Below, piece by piece: positions 24,932 to 36,176 of a stretch of DNA of 64,000 bases. A program made the position numbers and the translations under genes. Origin of the DNA: Monodelphis domestica (lineage: Eukaryota > Chordata > Mammalia > Didelphimorphia > Didelphidae); contig NC_077227.1 in the NCBI RefSeq assembly GCF_027887165.1, positions 546,339,189-546,403,188 on the forward strand, written 5' to 3'. Every line of letters begins with the position of its first letter. Position 1 is the first letter of the stretch. The notes beneath the pieces are model-generated. The model was not told where the DNA came from. It worked only from the letters and a program-made list of their open reading frames with translations, and did no database searches.

Positions 24932-26599
24932 ATGTGGAAGTAGAGTGGGAAAGGCAGAGAGCTATTCATGTAACCATGAATTAGACTTTGGAACCCTTGG
25001 CAGCATGAACCCAGTGGAGAAGAGGTCAGAAGTAGGGGTTGCTTTATAGGAGAATGAGGTCTCATTTCACCGAATTTGGAAGGAACAGATTATATCTTCT
25101 CTGTGGTTCCTTGTATCAAAAAAACCTAATGTAAATATATCCACATAATTTCTAAATTATCAGCACCATTGGTAATCTGCTGGTCTTCTAGAATTTATCT
25201 AAGATTTACATATCGTAGGACCATAACAAAGTCATTATGGCTTCAAATGCTACAAGTACTCAGCCCATACTTCCAGGAAGTGATTTCTGGTTAATGTCTG
25301 GTACAATATACATTATGGTCCTTTTATCTCTGGGATGGTCTATGTATGATTTGTAGGTTCCTCTTTACAACGATACTTCCTATAATTTATACATTACACT
25401 ACTTTTAATCTTATTATACTGACTAACTGATGGGAAATGGTTTGATCAGTGGAACCAGAACAAGATGCAACTTCAACACATTCATTAATAAATTCATTGA
25501 TTTTCACAAAAAAGAAAAAAGTGACCAGAGGGGTAGCTACAACTGAACCAGCCATACCTAGATATGCCATTAAAATACCTGGGCATGAAATATCCACTAG
25601 GAAGCCAAAATGGCAAATTTCTTGGGATCAAGGAGCCAAAAATATATGTCAAATTATTTGTTCTTACTGTTCTCTCAGGAATTTGTCAGAGACCAGATTT
25701 GAACCACCTCTCCCAGCTCAGCAATCTTTCCAGAATGATGAATTACATTCGTTTTCATATATTTCTCTAAGTCTTCCATTCACTGATCTTCTTCTACTTG
25801 TCATGGCTTAAATAGTAAATGACTTAATAAAATACTAATTTTCTCTCTCAGTATACATACCTGTGAACTCTGACTTGTCCTCAAACAAACCTGCAAACAT
25901 GCATACACACAGACACACACAGTTCTATCAACCAATCAAAGAAATAAAAGTTAGGGAACTGTTATAATTAAAATTAATATATCTACCAGTTATTATTTTT
26001 CATAAAGTTTATTAATAGGAAAGGTAAATCAGTATAGATTTAAATCTCATTCTTTAAACTCTAATTTCTCAGACCACATGTGTCTATACTATCTGAATCT
26101 TACTTTGCTCCCTCTTCTGTCTCTTCAGCCCTATGTCTTTCAAAAAAAAAAAAAGAACAGAAAAGACCTGTCCCCTTTCTTATATTGATGTTCAGGATGT
26201 TCACAGATGTTCACAGACAAAAACCCTGGGGCAACTGTAGTATTTGAAACATTTTGATGCACAGGTCAGCAATCCAGGAAGTGGAAGGGATAAATTTCCC
26301 CCAACACAGAACAAAGTGAATTCACCATGAATATAAAATTCCTCTTGATGCTGTTCATTGGTTCCAGGCTCTTATTGCCTAACTTCCTAAACTATGGGTG
26401 CTGCCTCCTGAGATCTTAGAGAATTGTTCCACCTGTCTTGACTGAGGTGCCACTATTGATATGGCCCATGAATTGGGATATCCAGTGAAATTGTCTTGAA
26501 ATGACATTCAACTGAGTAATTATTATAATTCTACATTCATGGAAAATCAATGGAACTTGGTCATAAAAAATAGAAGATGGTATTATTTAATGCCTATCA
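24932..26599. other. Unassigned noncoding DNA
   Basis: The 120-codon frame at 25449-25811 has no family likeness. A 30-codon frame at 26326-26418 looks like a signal peptide and is listed as a finding. Confidence 0.4.
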
Positions 26600-26745
26600 G
26601 TATTCTCCTTGTTTTCTCATTGCCTTAAAAAACTAGGCACAGTGACCTTCTCAAGGTCATAAAACTAGTTAAATGATCACCTTGGTAAAAAGTGACAGAG
26701 TTGGGTCTTGAACCTAGATTCTCTGGCACCAAATTCAGCACATTC
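26600..26745 (-). mobile_element. MIR-type SINE fragment
   Basis: tctcaaggtcataaaactagtt and gacagagttgggtcttgaacc. Confidence 0.55.
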
Positions 26746-27472
26746 AGAACTATATTCAAATCTGCCTTAATTTGTCTATGCTCTCAACTAATTAAGCCAT
26801 GAATTTATTTGAGAATCAGATCCTTGAGAGAGCAGTTGTATGATGGTTAAATCTTTATGTTGGAGATTACTAGTCCTTCAGCACAATTGACAGATGGTAA
26901 TTTTACCACTTTTCCTCCCTTTGTCTTCTACATCAATGCGTTGTTGAAATGACATTGAGTATAAAAAATTCAGGAAGTTACCTTTCCTACACTTTCTTGC
27001 TTCAAGTAATTCTACAACTGAGCACATCAATGACATGAGATTCCTGCTACATTAATCAGGCAGAAATTATCTGAAGATATGCAGTACTGTTCTTAGTTTT
27101 GGAGCAAATAGCTCAGTGAATCAATGACTATGGTCATCCTAATCATCTCACAAGCTGAATACTTTAGATTTCAAATCCAATAAAGCCTCACTTCAGCACT
27201 TCTAAAAATTTGATGATGAATTCCAGAAAAATATTCTATTTAATTTTAAAGTTGTCATAATGATATTCTCCTTCACAAAAAACAAATCTTATATCATAGC
27301 TGAAATTTATGTAATAGTTCAAAGTTTACAAAGTGTTTTATACATACACATATTTGTACATGTGTATATTTACTCATACATACATATAGATGTAGGCATA
27401 TATGTTTATATATGTAGAGAGAGAGCTATATCTGTAACCATAAAGAGTTTAGTGTATAGATTGTTGGTTGGT
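26746..27472. other. Unassigned noncoding DNA
   Basis: AT-rich, with a loose tacata/tatgta simple repeat at 27335-27425. Confidence 0.45.
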
Positions 27473-27698
27473 CCATTGGTTGTTGTTGTTTGTAACAGAA
27501 GAGGACCAAAATGACATCACTAGTGATGTATTTTGACTTGTTCAAAATTTGAATTTAAGTGAGGCAGAGTTGACGAAGTCATTAGCCTCACTCAGCTAGT
27601 CAAAAAAGTCATGTGCAAGTCAAAAGTCAATACCCCTGGTGATAGCTCTAGATGCAGTGAATGATCTTAGCATCTTCAGTAGCTAAACCAGCTCTCCA
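27473..27698 (+). mobile_element. Dispersed marsupial-type repeat, name uncertain
   Basis: gaagaggaccaaaatgacatca, gtgatgtattttgacttg and gaatttaagtgaggcagagtt recall a repeat that is common in marsupial genomes. I cannot name it, and it occurs once in the window. Confidence 0.45.
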
Positions 27699-27699
27699 C

Positions 27700-28290
27700 A
27701 GCTCAAAAATCTTCCGTGGCTCCCTATTGCTTCCAGGAAAAAATAAAATTCTTCAGTTTAGTAGTAAAAAGTCCTCTATGATTTTGTTCTAGCCTAGTGT
27801 TATAGGCTTATTTCAAATTGTGACAACCCTGCTAAGACACATACAAGCACATGCATAACAAATAAATAAATGGTTCAATTCATTAAAGAAATGAAAGCAC
27901 TTCTTACACACTATATTGTAAAGTATCATCCTTACTATTATTCAAAATCAGCCTTTCATTCTCTACTACCTTTTTATAATCCTGGAATGGACTTCATCTT
28001 TACTTCTTCTTAGAATTCTTTTATCTTCTTTCAAAGTGTTACTCTTCTGCTACCTTCTAGTTATTACCTTTCCAGATTCCTCTAACTATAAGTGTGCCTT
28101 CCTCAGACTACCTTTTGTTTTCTAATCTGTTTGTGTTTTGTGTCTTCCAGAATAATTTAACATCTTTGTGGACAAGGATTGCTTTATTTTTTGTTTTTAT
28201 AAACCCAACACCCAAAAACACCTAGAAAAGAGCCTTATACATAGCAAACTGCTCAAGAAATGTTTGTTGAATGAAAATGAATGAGGAACA
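27700..28290 (+). mobile_element. L2 LINE 3' end
   Basis: tggctccctattgcttccagg, tcctctatgattttgttctagcc, then the tail gtggacaaggattgc, cacctagaaaagagcc and aaatgtttgttgaatgaa, typical of L2. A foreign AT-rich patch lies around 27825-27960. Confidence 0.72.
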
Positions 28291-29124
28291 ATTTTTCAAT
28301 AATTTTATGAATTAAATAAGCCAGCTGGGAGATTACTTGGAATATAGGGGGGAAACATGCACTTTGTTCTTCCTTCCTTCAAAAGTAGGCAATTTTCATA
28401 TGCTATTTAGTCTAGAAAAGCAGTTTTTAAAGGTACAGATGGTGGGATGCCTCAAAAACATGAGGACATTTTTCAAAGCTCATGGATATTCAATTGCTGT
28501 AAATCTGAAATTGGAAATGATTTAATAGACTACATTGCAGGAAATGTATTCAAAAACGTCTAACTTGCCAACAGAATGGTTGACAAATACTCACAGTGTT
28601 TAGAGCTTGAAGGGATTTGACCCAAGTCCTATAGGTAGGACTAAAAGGAACCCCATTTTTCTTATTGCTTATTCAACTTTTGTTATCTCATGTTGCCTCT
28701 GGGGGGAAAGGTTGCCTTGAATAGCAATTAACTTAGGTTTAGTTTATGGAAATCTAACATTTTCCCAAAAGAAGTCCCATATCTGTTTAAGGAAAGTACA
28801 CTGTGTGAAAGCTCAAACTTGCAAGAAGATAATTTAGTGGCTAAATATTCACATTATCAAAGACTTTTTTTCAGAGGTTTTATCGTAGGTTTTGCTAAAC
28901 TAAAACAAATAAAACAATTTAAAAGAGAAAAAGATTTGTCTATATTCTTCAAAACAAGATTCTGTAAGGAAAAATAACTTTGTAAATACATGAAAAATAA
29001 ATCTTAATTAAATGAAGTGTGCAAATTCCATCCTTATTTCCTTGAAGAACTAGAGAACTATGGCTCTGGAATGTTTCAGATGCTATCAAATATATTCTGC
29101 TAATAGCTTTCCACAACTCTTTTC
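28291..29124. other. Unassigned noncoding DNA
   Basis: Nothing recognised before the inverted-repeat element. Confidence 0.5.
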
Positions 29125-29128
29125 CAGC

Positions 29129-29382
29129 TGTGAAGATAGGATTAACTCTCCCCTGCCCACTTTTAAATTTAATCATCAGAAGCCTATACACCCCACTTTA
29201 CAGGTGAGTGGGGGGAGGTCTATAATCCATGTGTGCTGTGACAAATCAGAAATGAATGACTTCCCCTGGGCAATCCTGAGAAAATTCTAAGACTGTGATT
29301 GGTCCATGTAAAGTGGGTTGTATAAGCTTCTGATGATTAAATTTACAAGTGGGTAGGGGGGAGAGTTAATCCCATCTTCACA
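29129..29382. mobile_element. 254-bp element with long terminal inverted repeats made of LTR sequence
   Basis: The ends are inverted copies of each other over about 75 bp at roughly 90 percent by eye: left TGTGAAGATAGGATTAACTC, right end reversed TGTGAAGATGGGATTAACTC, both continuing through TTTAATCATCAGAAGC and CCCACTTTACA. A 4-bp duplication CAGC flanks it (29125-29128 and 29383-29386). The middle (cccctgggcaatcctgag, gtgattgg) matches U3 of the second LTR family. It has no coding capacity. Confidence 0.75.
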
Positions 29383-29451
29383 CAGCTTTATCTTACAATA
29401 AAAACAGTGAGTAGGAGAAGGGAGTAAATATAGATATTAATGTTTAATTGC

Positions 29452-30034
29452 TGTCAACTGTGTTTTTTGAAACCCCAACTTTGCCCCTTGTCCTTTAGGA
29501 ACTTGCCTTGGAGGAAGTCCCTGACTGACCTGACTAACTTAGCTCTAGACTGAACAATAGACTTTGAGGTACTTAATGATCCTAGTTTAGATAAGATTAG
29601 TGTGCAATCAAGTATTAGATACCTTTTTTGTTTTAAAAGCTTACCACCATTAATCAGATACCCCTCCCTAGTAGTCCAGTCCCTGGCTTGAAACATCTTT
29701 TCATAACTAGTGTAAAGCATCAGCCTCTTATGGTCAGTCAAGCCCTGGGCTCCTCATTTCCTTGTACCCATTGTTGAGCTAATAATCATATTTCCCTGCT
29801 CCTTGTTCCCCCAAAAGGTATATAAGACCCCCAATTCTGTTACTCTTTAGAGAATCATCTTTGGTGGTGCATTTTCCCAGAGGCACTGTTCCAAGAGTCC
29901 CAGAGCTTTGGCTCTGTGTGGTATTTAGAGCTTGACTGTGTTGGTGGCCAAATATTAAGAACTTGTCTCTTATCCTGATTAAAGACTTGATTTTTCAGAC
30001 TATGAGATTGGTTCTATGTTTTTCCAAGTAGACA
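29452..30034 (+). mobile_element. Solo LTR, third family
   Basis: Starts TGTCAACTG and ends AAGTAGACA, short inverted ends. TATA box GGTATATAAGACC at about 29818, then a R-like stretch and an ATTAAAGACTTG signal near 29979. Flanks ttgc and tagc would be an imperfect 4-bp duplication. Related to the LTR at 35521 by its TGTCAAC start and GATTAAAGACTTG. No internal region. Confidence 0.72.
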
Positions 30035-30054
30035 TAGCCCTCTATTTCAAAATA

Positions 30055-30260
30055 ATCAAGGAAAGAAGAAAAAGTCCTATATGCACAAAACTAGTTATAG
30101 TAACTCTTTGTGATGGTGAAGACTTGAAAACTATGAATATACCCACTAATTAGAAAATGAAGGAACAGTTTTCCTATATATTTGGATGAAGTAAAATACT
30201 ATTATGCTCTAACAAATGATAAAAATGAGATGATTTCAGAAAAATTAGAATGAGAATAAC
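30055..30260 (+). mobile_element. LINE-1 3' fragment
   Basis: Short L1 3' piece: acaaaactagttatagtaactctttgtgatgg, then tactattatgctctaacaaatgat and gatgatttcagaaaaat. It starts just after the LTR that ends at 30034. Confidence 0.6.
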
Positions 30261-30261
30261 A

Positions 30262-30440
30262 ATTAAAAACTAGCATTTATAAAGAACTTTAAGGTTAACA
30301 ATGCATTTTACAAGTATTTTATTGTAACCTAAGAACAATCCTGAAACATAGATCTTAATATTATCCCCATTTTACAGATGAGGAAACTGCTATAGACAAA
30401 AGTAAATTGAATAGCCCAATCTGAGAAAGTTCTGGAACAG
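30262..30440 (-). mobile_element. MIR SINE
   Basis: tagcatttataaagaactttaagg and ccccattttacagatgaggaaactgc. Confidence 0.7.
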
Positions 30441-31479
30441 GTAATGTCTAAGGCAGTCCCTGCAGAGAAGTGAGGGAAAATTTCTAGGGCAATTGCCAGG
30501 GACTGACTCAGAAAGTCACTCACATGAGGACCCCCAGAGCCTTCCCTCTATGGGAGATACCCAACATACATTTAGTGAATACTAAAGAGTTATCCAGGTG
30601 GTTCAGATGAGAGTGTGAATTGTACCTGTCAATCAAGGAGCTTTTGAACCAAGAACAGATGCTACATTTCTTCTTATAACTGAGCATACTTCAGCCATGG
30701 ACCCCTGAAAACTGCAGCTCTAAGTTCACCTTCCCAAAAAGCTTTCCACAGTGGTCACAGTGGTCCCCTTTCATTTCTCTCTCTCTCTCCCTACTACCTA
30801 TATTGTCTGCACCCTTCAGAGACTGCCTTTTAAAGCAATCAAAAAGTATTTATTGTTTGCTTTTCAAGTACTAAATACCAAGGATACTATGCTTAATGAT
30901 TCCTGGAGAAGTGGGCAGTTGTTGTGGCAATGCAATAGGCAGGGGGCAGGGAGGATGGTCACTATGATGGTACAGATGTCAAGAGTACCTGCCTTTGAGA
31001 CTTCTTGGATACACCGAGATGGCCTCTGGGATTTCCCTAAGCACCCCCTTCTGTAAGTACTGTGCAGTACTACATGTGTTCCTCTTTTTCTCTTGGGGAC
31101 TCCTTTGGGATCTTTTTCACATCGGGTTAATAGGGGAAGAGGTGAAAGTGAGGGCATGTAACTTGAATAGCAACTTGCTTTTTGCTTTCAATTCTTGAAG
31201 CAAAAATATTTAGAACGGGTCATCAGCATTCTTTTGGTTTGAACATTGTAATTAGAAAAGTCAAAGAGAGTTTGTATCTTTGTAAATTTTGCAAGAAAAC
31301 ACATTATTTTCTAACTACAGGTCATAACCCTTGCCCTGGTCAGGTGCTATTCCCATGTATTCTCCAGAGCAAAGACTCTAAGAAAACATTGGAGAGCATA
31401 AGATTTGGAAAAAAGGGGGAAAGAATCCCGGTATTCTGTTATTAAATGAGGACAAAAACACAAAATTCTGATTATTAGC
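30441..31479. other. Unassigned noncoding DNA
   Basis: Overlapping 87-101-codon frames on both strands (30751-31445) lack any domain or splice logic. Confidence 0.4.
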
Positions 31480-31740
31480 CTCCCTTTGAATTCCAAGCTT
31501 GTCTCACATACATGTTCAGTCACTTTTTCAGTCCTGCCTGATTCTTCATGAGGGGTTTTCTTGGCAAAGATTCTAGAGTGGTTTGATATTTCTTACTCCA
31601 TCTCATTTTATAGATGAGGAAACTGAGGCAAACAGAGTCACACAGCTAAAATGTATTTAAGGCTACCTTTGGACTCACAAAATGAGTTTTCCTCACTATA
31701 GGCCCATCATTTTATCCACTACTCCACATCATCAACCCCT
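31480..31740 (-). mobile_element. Marsupial tRNA-headed SINE, reverse
   Basis: gaggggttttcttggcaaag, ctcattttatagatgaggaaactgaggca, then a worn head near 31730. Same family as 40480-40625. Confidence 0.65.
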
Positions 31741-33364
31741 TGGGGATTGATATTTCCCATTCTATTTTCACAGCCCAAAGACTTCATTGATTGTTTGACT
31801 CAGGTCATCCAGTAGTGGAGAAAAGATATCCCAGGGCCAAAGAAAGCCCCCAAATCTTAGAAAGATTTTAAGATTCTCATCTGATCTACCTCCTTACAAA
31901 ACACAAGAATTTCTTTAACAGGTAGAAATGACTTATAAACTCAATTTTTTTTTTTTGGTTTGCTTTAAGGTTTATCAACACTTTCCCTCTTAATAATAAG
32001 TGAGTCAGTAGAAGAGTGATGAATTCTAGATGTGGAGTTATGACTATTGAATTATTAAAGCAGACACCAAGGGCTTAATGCCAGCTATTTAAGAAGTCCC
32101 ACCAGACTAGGGATATTGGAGTGGGGCAGTAGATGACACTTGAGAGACCAGTGCTTATGATGAAGGACAATGAATAGATAATTTGATAATGGGGAAGAAA
32201 AAAAGGATAGGAAGTTGGGATCAGAAAATAGAATTTCAAAATTAGTATCTAGGATCATGATGTTTTAAGATTAAATATACGCTCTGATATATGATTGATA
32301 ATGGGCAGAAAATTTAGGCATTGGAATTTTAGACATGGAAGATTTGTCTGCTCAAGGGTTTTAGAGAAGTTACTAAATAAATGATAATGCTAATATTATA
32401 ATACTCCTCTTACTATACCTACTATTACTAGCTAGCATTTATACAGTGTTTTAAGATTTTCAAAGCTCTTAATAAATGTTATCTCATTTTATCCTCACAA
32501 CAACCTTGGGAAATTGGTTCTATTATTATTCCCATCCATGGATGAAGAAATAATCAGACATAGCTAGGAACTGTCATATGTGGGACTTGAACTCAGGTCT
32601 TCCTGACTAGACCCTGCAATCTATCTATTAATATCTGGGTTTTGATCTTCAATTACTATGTACAGTTTCTGCTAAATTTGAAAAATTTCTCTAGGTTAAT
32701 TTCATATAAAAAAGGAAGATTTGGAATGAAAGACTTAGATAATTCTAAACTATGAATATTCCTGTTGTGAGGAGTGCATAAACTCCATAATTGATCACAT
32801 AATAGTTTTTAGAGCTATTGATGATCTAGTCCAAAACCCTCATTTTTTAAAATGAAAAAATAAAAACCATAAGGAAAATCAGTCCTCAGATAAGGGAATG
32901 ACTTGCTCAAGTACAATTTATTTGTCAGAATGTCTGTTTAAAGCCAGGCCTCTTTGCCCTTACTTTGGTATTTCATATCATCTTGTCTTTCTAGGAATGC
33001 AGAAGTCGCAGTTTTATAGTCTGTAACTGAATATTTTTAATAATGAGCAGCTCACTAGTTTAAGGTTCAGTCAGTCCTATCATTAGTAATAACATACTTA
33101 TTTTAATAATGCTTCTTCTATTGGGTCAAAATCTGGTAATTTGTAATTTCTATATATTGGGTTTAGTAATTTCTGAAGTCCAACAGTAATTTTGTTCTAA
33201 CTTGACATGTCAACTCTTCAAATATTTTGCAGGCATTTCTCATGGCTCCACATTTCTTCTCTTCTCCAGGCTTATTTTCTTAAAGTGCTCATAACAACAA
33301 TAATATAAACTTATATTTATATAACTCTTTAAGATTTCTAAAACACTTTTAAAATCTTTTGTTA
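31741..33364. other. Unassigned DNA around one MIR
   Basis: Outside the MIR at 32425-32625 only AT-rich sequence was seen. Confidence 0.45.
32425..32625 (-). mobile_element. MIR SINE
   Basis: ctagcatttatacagtgtttt, atctcattttatcctcacaacaacc and gggacttgaactcaggtcttcc. Confidence 0.75.
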
Positions 33365-33620
33365 TAATAATTAACAGTTAATGTTTATATAAGACACAGA
33401 ATGTGAAAGACACTGTGTCAACTGATTTGTAATTATTATCTTAACTTAATCCTCTCAACCCAGAAAGGAAGGCCCTATTAGTATCCCCATTTTACAGATT
33501 AAAAAACTGAGGCAAGGGGGGATTAAGTGACTTGTCCAGGGTCAGACAACTAGGGAGTATCTGAAGCCAGACCTGCACCCTGATCTTTCTGACTCCAGGT
33601 CCAGCACTGCACCCTCTGCC
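33365..33620 (-). mobile_element. MIR SINE
   Basis: tccccattttacagattaaaaaactgaggc, agtgacttgtccagggtcag and gactccaggtccagcactgcac. Confidence 0.75.
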
Positions 33621-33724
33621 TATAGTAAATAGAATATTAAATGGCAGAGTCAGGTTTCAGACCCAGGCATTCTGATTCTCAAATCAGCATCTTTTCTCTA
33701 ATACCTTCCAGCATTTTCAAATGA

Positions 33725-33930
33725 AGTTGAGGATGATAGGTCTAGATCTGGAAGAGACCAAAAACCTGTCAAGTCCAGCCTCCTCATTTTACAGATAAGG
33801 AGACAAAGGACCAAAAAGAATAAGAGACTTGCCCAATACAACACAGATAATTAGCAATAGACATAAATTTGAACCCAGGTCCTGTTTCTCAAGAGTAACT
33901 GACCTTTCCTTTTGACCATGTTCTAGGCTA
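33725..33930 (-). mobile_element. MIR/THER1-type SINE
   Basis: caagtccagcctcctcattttacagataagg and atttgaacccaggtcctg. Confidence 0.65.
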
Positions 33931-34549
33931 CCTCTTACCACTAGACTTTATTCTTGGCACATTTTATAATAACTGTGATTGGTGAAAGCCATAGCTGTAG
34001 TAAAGGCAGAATTACAAGTTTTGTTTGTGAAAAGTCAAGAAGACAGTCTGGGGAATCCCTGCTATCATTAATAATCCCAAACTCTCTTATTCTTTAAAGA
34101 CAGTTCATTTTTTAAAGCTTGGTGTCCAATCTGGCAATAATTCACATACCTGAGGAATATGCCAGCATGGTATTAATTAATCAAACCGTGCCAGGCTTCC
34201 ACTAGCTTTAATGAGAGAGGGAAGTTTTCTGGACAAGTTATAATTTGCATGCCAAGAACTTTGTTTGTAAATTACACAGTAAAGGTAGATTTCTGGTTTA
34301 GTTTAATGCTTCTTTCCTTTTACCTCTTGCCCTACTCCCCAAACACATACCTAAAAAAAAACAAAAAAAACAAGACTACTTTTAGATTATATCTGAACCA
34401 ATGGCTTGGAAATTGATGAGGGTTTTGTTCCCCATTTTCAACCACCCGAAGCCTGATGATTAACATTTTATTTTTTTCTTGCTCATGAAACTCTACTAAA
34501 TGTAAGGACAATATCTCAATTTTAGCGAAAATAATTCAGCCCAAAATTC
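33931..34549. other. Unassigned; possible conserved noncoding stretch
   Basis: 34090-34300 is free of recognised repeats and has homeodomain-like strings (attaattaatcaa at about 34172, ctttaatga). Conservation is only a guess. Confidence 0.25.
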
Positions 34550-34702
34550 TATGCCTTTTTAAAAGTGCCTTCAACTGAAGTCTACCCAATACCAAGCCTT
34601 AGTTCAGTTCAGAGAACTTAATGACTCCTCATTAAATAACTGTTCAACTGGGAAGACTTGATGTTGGTAGACTCCAGTTGAAGGCACTTTTAAAAAGACA
34701 TA
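34550..34702. repeat. Near-perfect 37-bp inverted repeat with 79-base loop
   Basis: Left arm 34550-34586 and right arm 34666-34702 are reverse complements with two mismatches (35 of 37). Core AAAAGTGCCTTCAACTG. It may be a small MITE or the stem of a hairpin transcript. The sequence shows no clear target duplication. Confidence 0.8.
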
Positions 34703-35516
34703 TATTTGTGGGGAAGGGTTTGTTTATTGAAAAAAAAATAAAGAATCTGAGGTCCTGTTTTGTGTTTGTCATTTTACTTCTGTAATTTCTCTATACATAT
34801 GGTATGAGAGGTGGTTTTTTTTTTAATTTTTGGTTTATGGGGCATGATGCAAAACAAAAAAGGGTACAGAATGACCTGGACATTGGGGAGAACTAGTGTG
34901 GTAGTAATATAAAAGCCTAACATCACAGATGTATGCTTTTTATTATTAAAACATTAGAATGGATTTCCCAGAATTTACTATAGGTCTTTCTACACTTCAT
35001 AAATCTCATCACAATTTACCCATCCAAAGTGTTTTGCTTGTATTAAAATTTTACCTAACAAAAATGGAAAATGTGGTCTTGTGCTCTTTGATTCATGTAT
35101 GTGTAAATGTGCTTTTCCTTCATTTTTTTATTATGAGCTTCAAATTTTCTCTTGGCACTCCCCCAGAAATTTAGAAGGCAGTCCATATGATAATGAATAT
35201 ATATGTGAGGTAATGGAATAGAGGGAAATGTTTCTGTTTCATAGTCTTGAAGCTGAAAGACATATTAGAAGTTTTCTAATCTATCCGCCATTATCCAAAA
35301 AGAGATTGGGGTTAAATCTTGGTCCTTTGTTTCTAGACCAAAAAATTTTCTGTGTAAGGGTATAAAGCTAGGGAAGTTAGAGTGTGTTGAGAGATTATGA
35401 TGTAGCACAGTTTGACAAGATCCTGTCATTCATTGAAGAGAGCTATATAGGAAATGATATCATGAGGTGGTAGCAAACTGTAAGAGGCAATTTGAAATTC
35501 TAAAAGTAGTTCCTAG
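34703..35516. other. Unassigned noncoding DNA
   Basis: Nothing recognised. Confidence 0.5.
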
Positions 35517-35520
35517 GAGC

Positions 35521-36172
35521 TGTTAACTTGGAAATAACACAGAACTATTAAATGGTCAGAAAAACCAAGTCTTTAATCAGGAGAGGGAGAAGTCCAGTGT
35601 TTAATTCTTTACTCAGAGTCTGGCGCCACAACTTTTTCAGGGTATAAACCCAGGACTCTGGGGATTTAATCCACCGGAGTGCCACTATCCTAGATGAGGA
35701 CTCCAATGAACAAAGGAAGTTAGGGACCCTATATACCATTTGGGGAATCCAGGGGCAGGGAAAGAGGATTAATATTACAATAGCTACAAAGAAAATGGGA
35801 GTGTTCAAATAACAAGGACAGGATACAATCAAGCTAGAGGCTAGGGAGTAAGAGAAGGAGCTACTTATAATGGATACTAAAGGATGGTTCCAGCCCAGGT
35901 GTGGTTCTTGGGAAAGGGTCAGATACAATAGGGGAGACAACCTAAGACAAAGAGGGTCCTTAACATATGCTTATTTCCACTCAACTAGGATTGTCATTCC
36001 CCTGAGGGTCCCCCACTGAGTCTGAAACTGCTAGTCCCGGATTCCCTTCCAGGTAGATTCCCATGGGAACAGGGAAGAAGTACAAACTTTGGGGTCTCCA
36101 ACCTATAAGCTAGTCCTGAAACTTGGGGTTCATCAGGCCACAAGTTTGGGTTTCCTAGATTCCATGTTGACA
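35521..36172 (-). mobile_element. Solo LTR, third family, with target duplication
   Basis: A 652-bp element with a perfect 4-bp duplication GAGC (35517-35520 and 36173-36176). On the minus strand it starts TGTCAACATGG, carries GGTATATAGGGTCC (about 35730-35743) and CTGATTAAAGACTTGG (about 35568-35583), and ends CCAAGTTAACA. TATA and signal spacing fit U3-R-U5 of a class I retrovirus. A 130-codon open frame inside (35548-35940, minus) is not a gene. Confidence 0.82.
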
Positions 36173-36176
36173 GAGC

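Noticed and set aside
25449-25811. 120-codon gene
   Set aside because: No domain, no splice context, and a second overlapping frame of similar quality; a chance frame is the simplest view.
35548-35940. 130-codon minus-strand gene
   Set aside because: It lies wholly inside a solo LTR bounded by a GAGC duplication.
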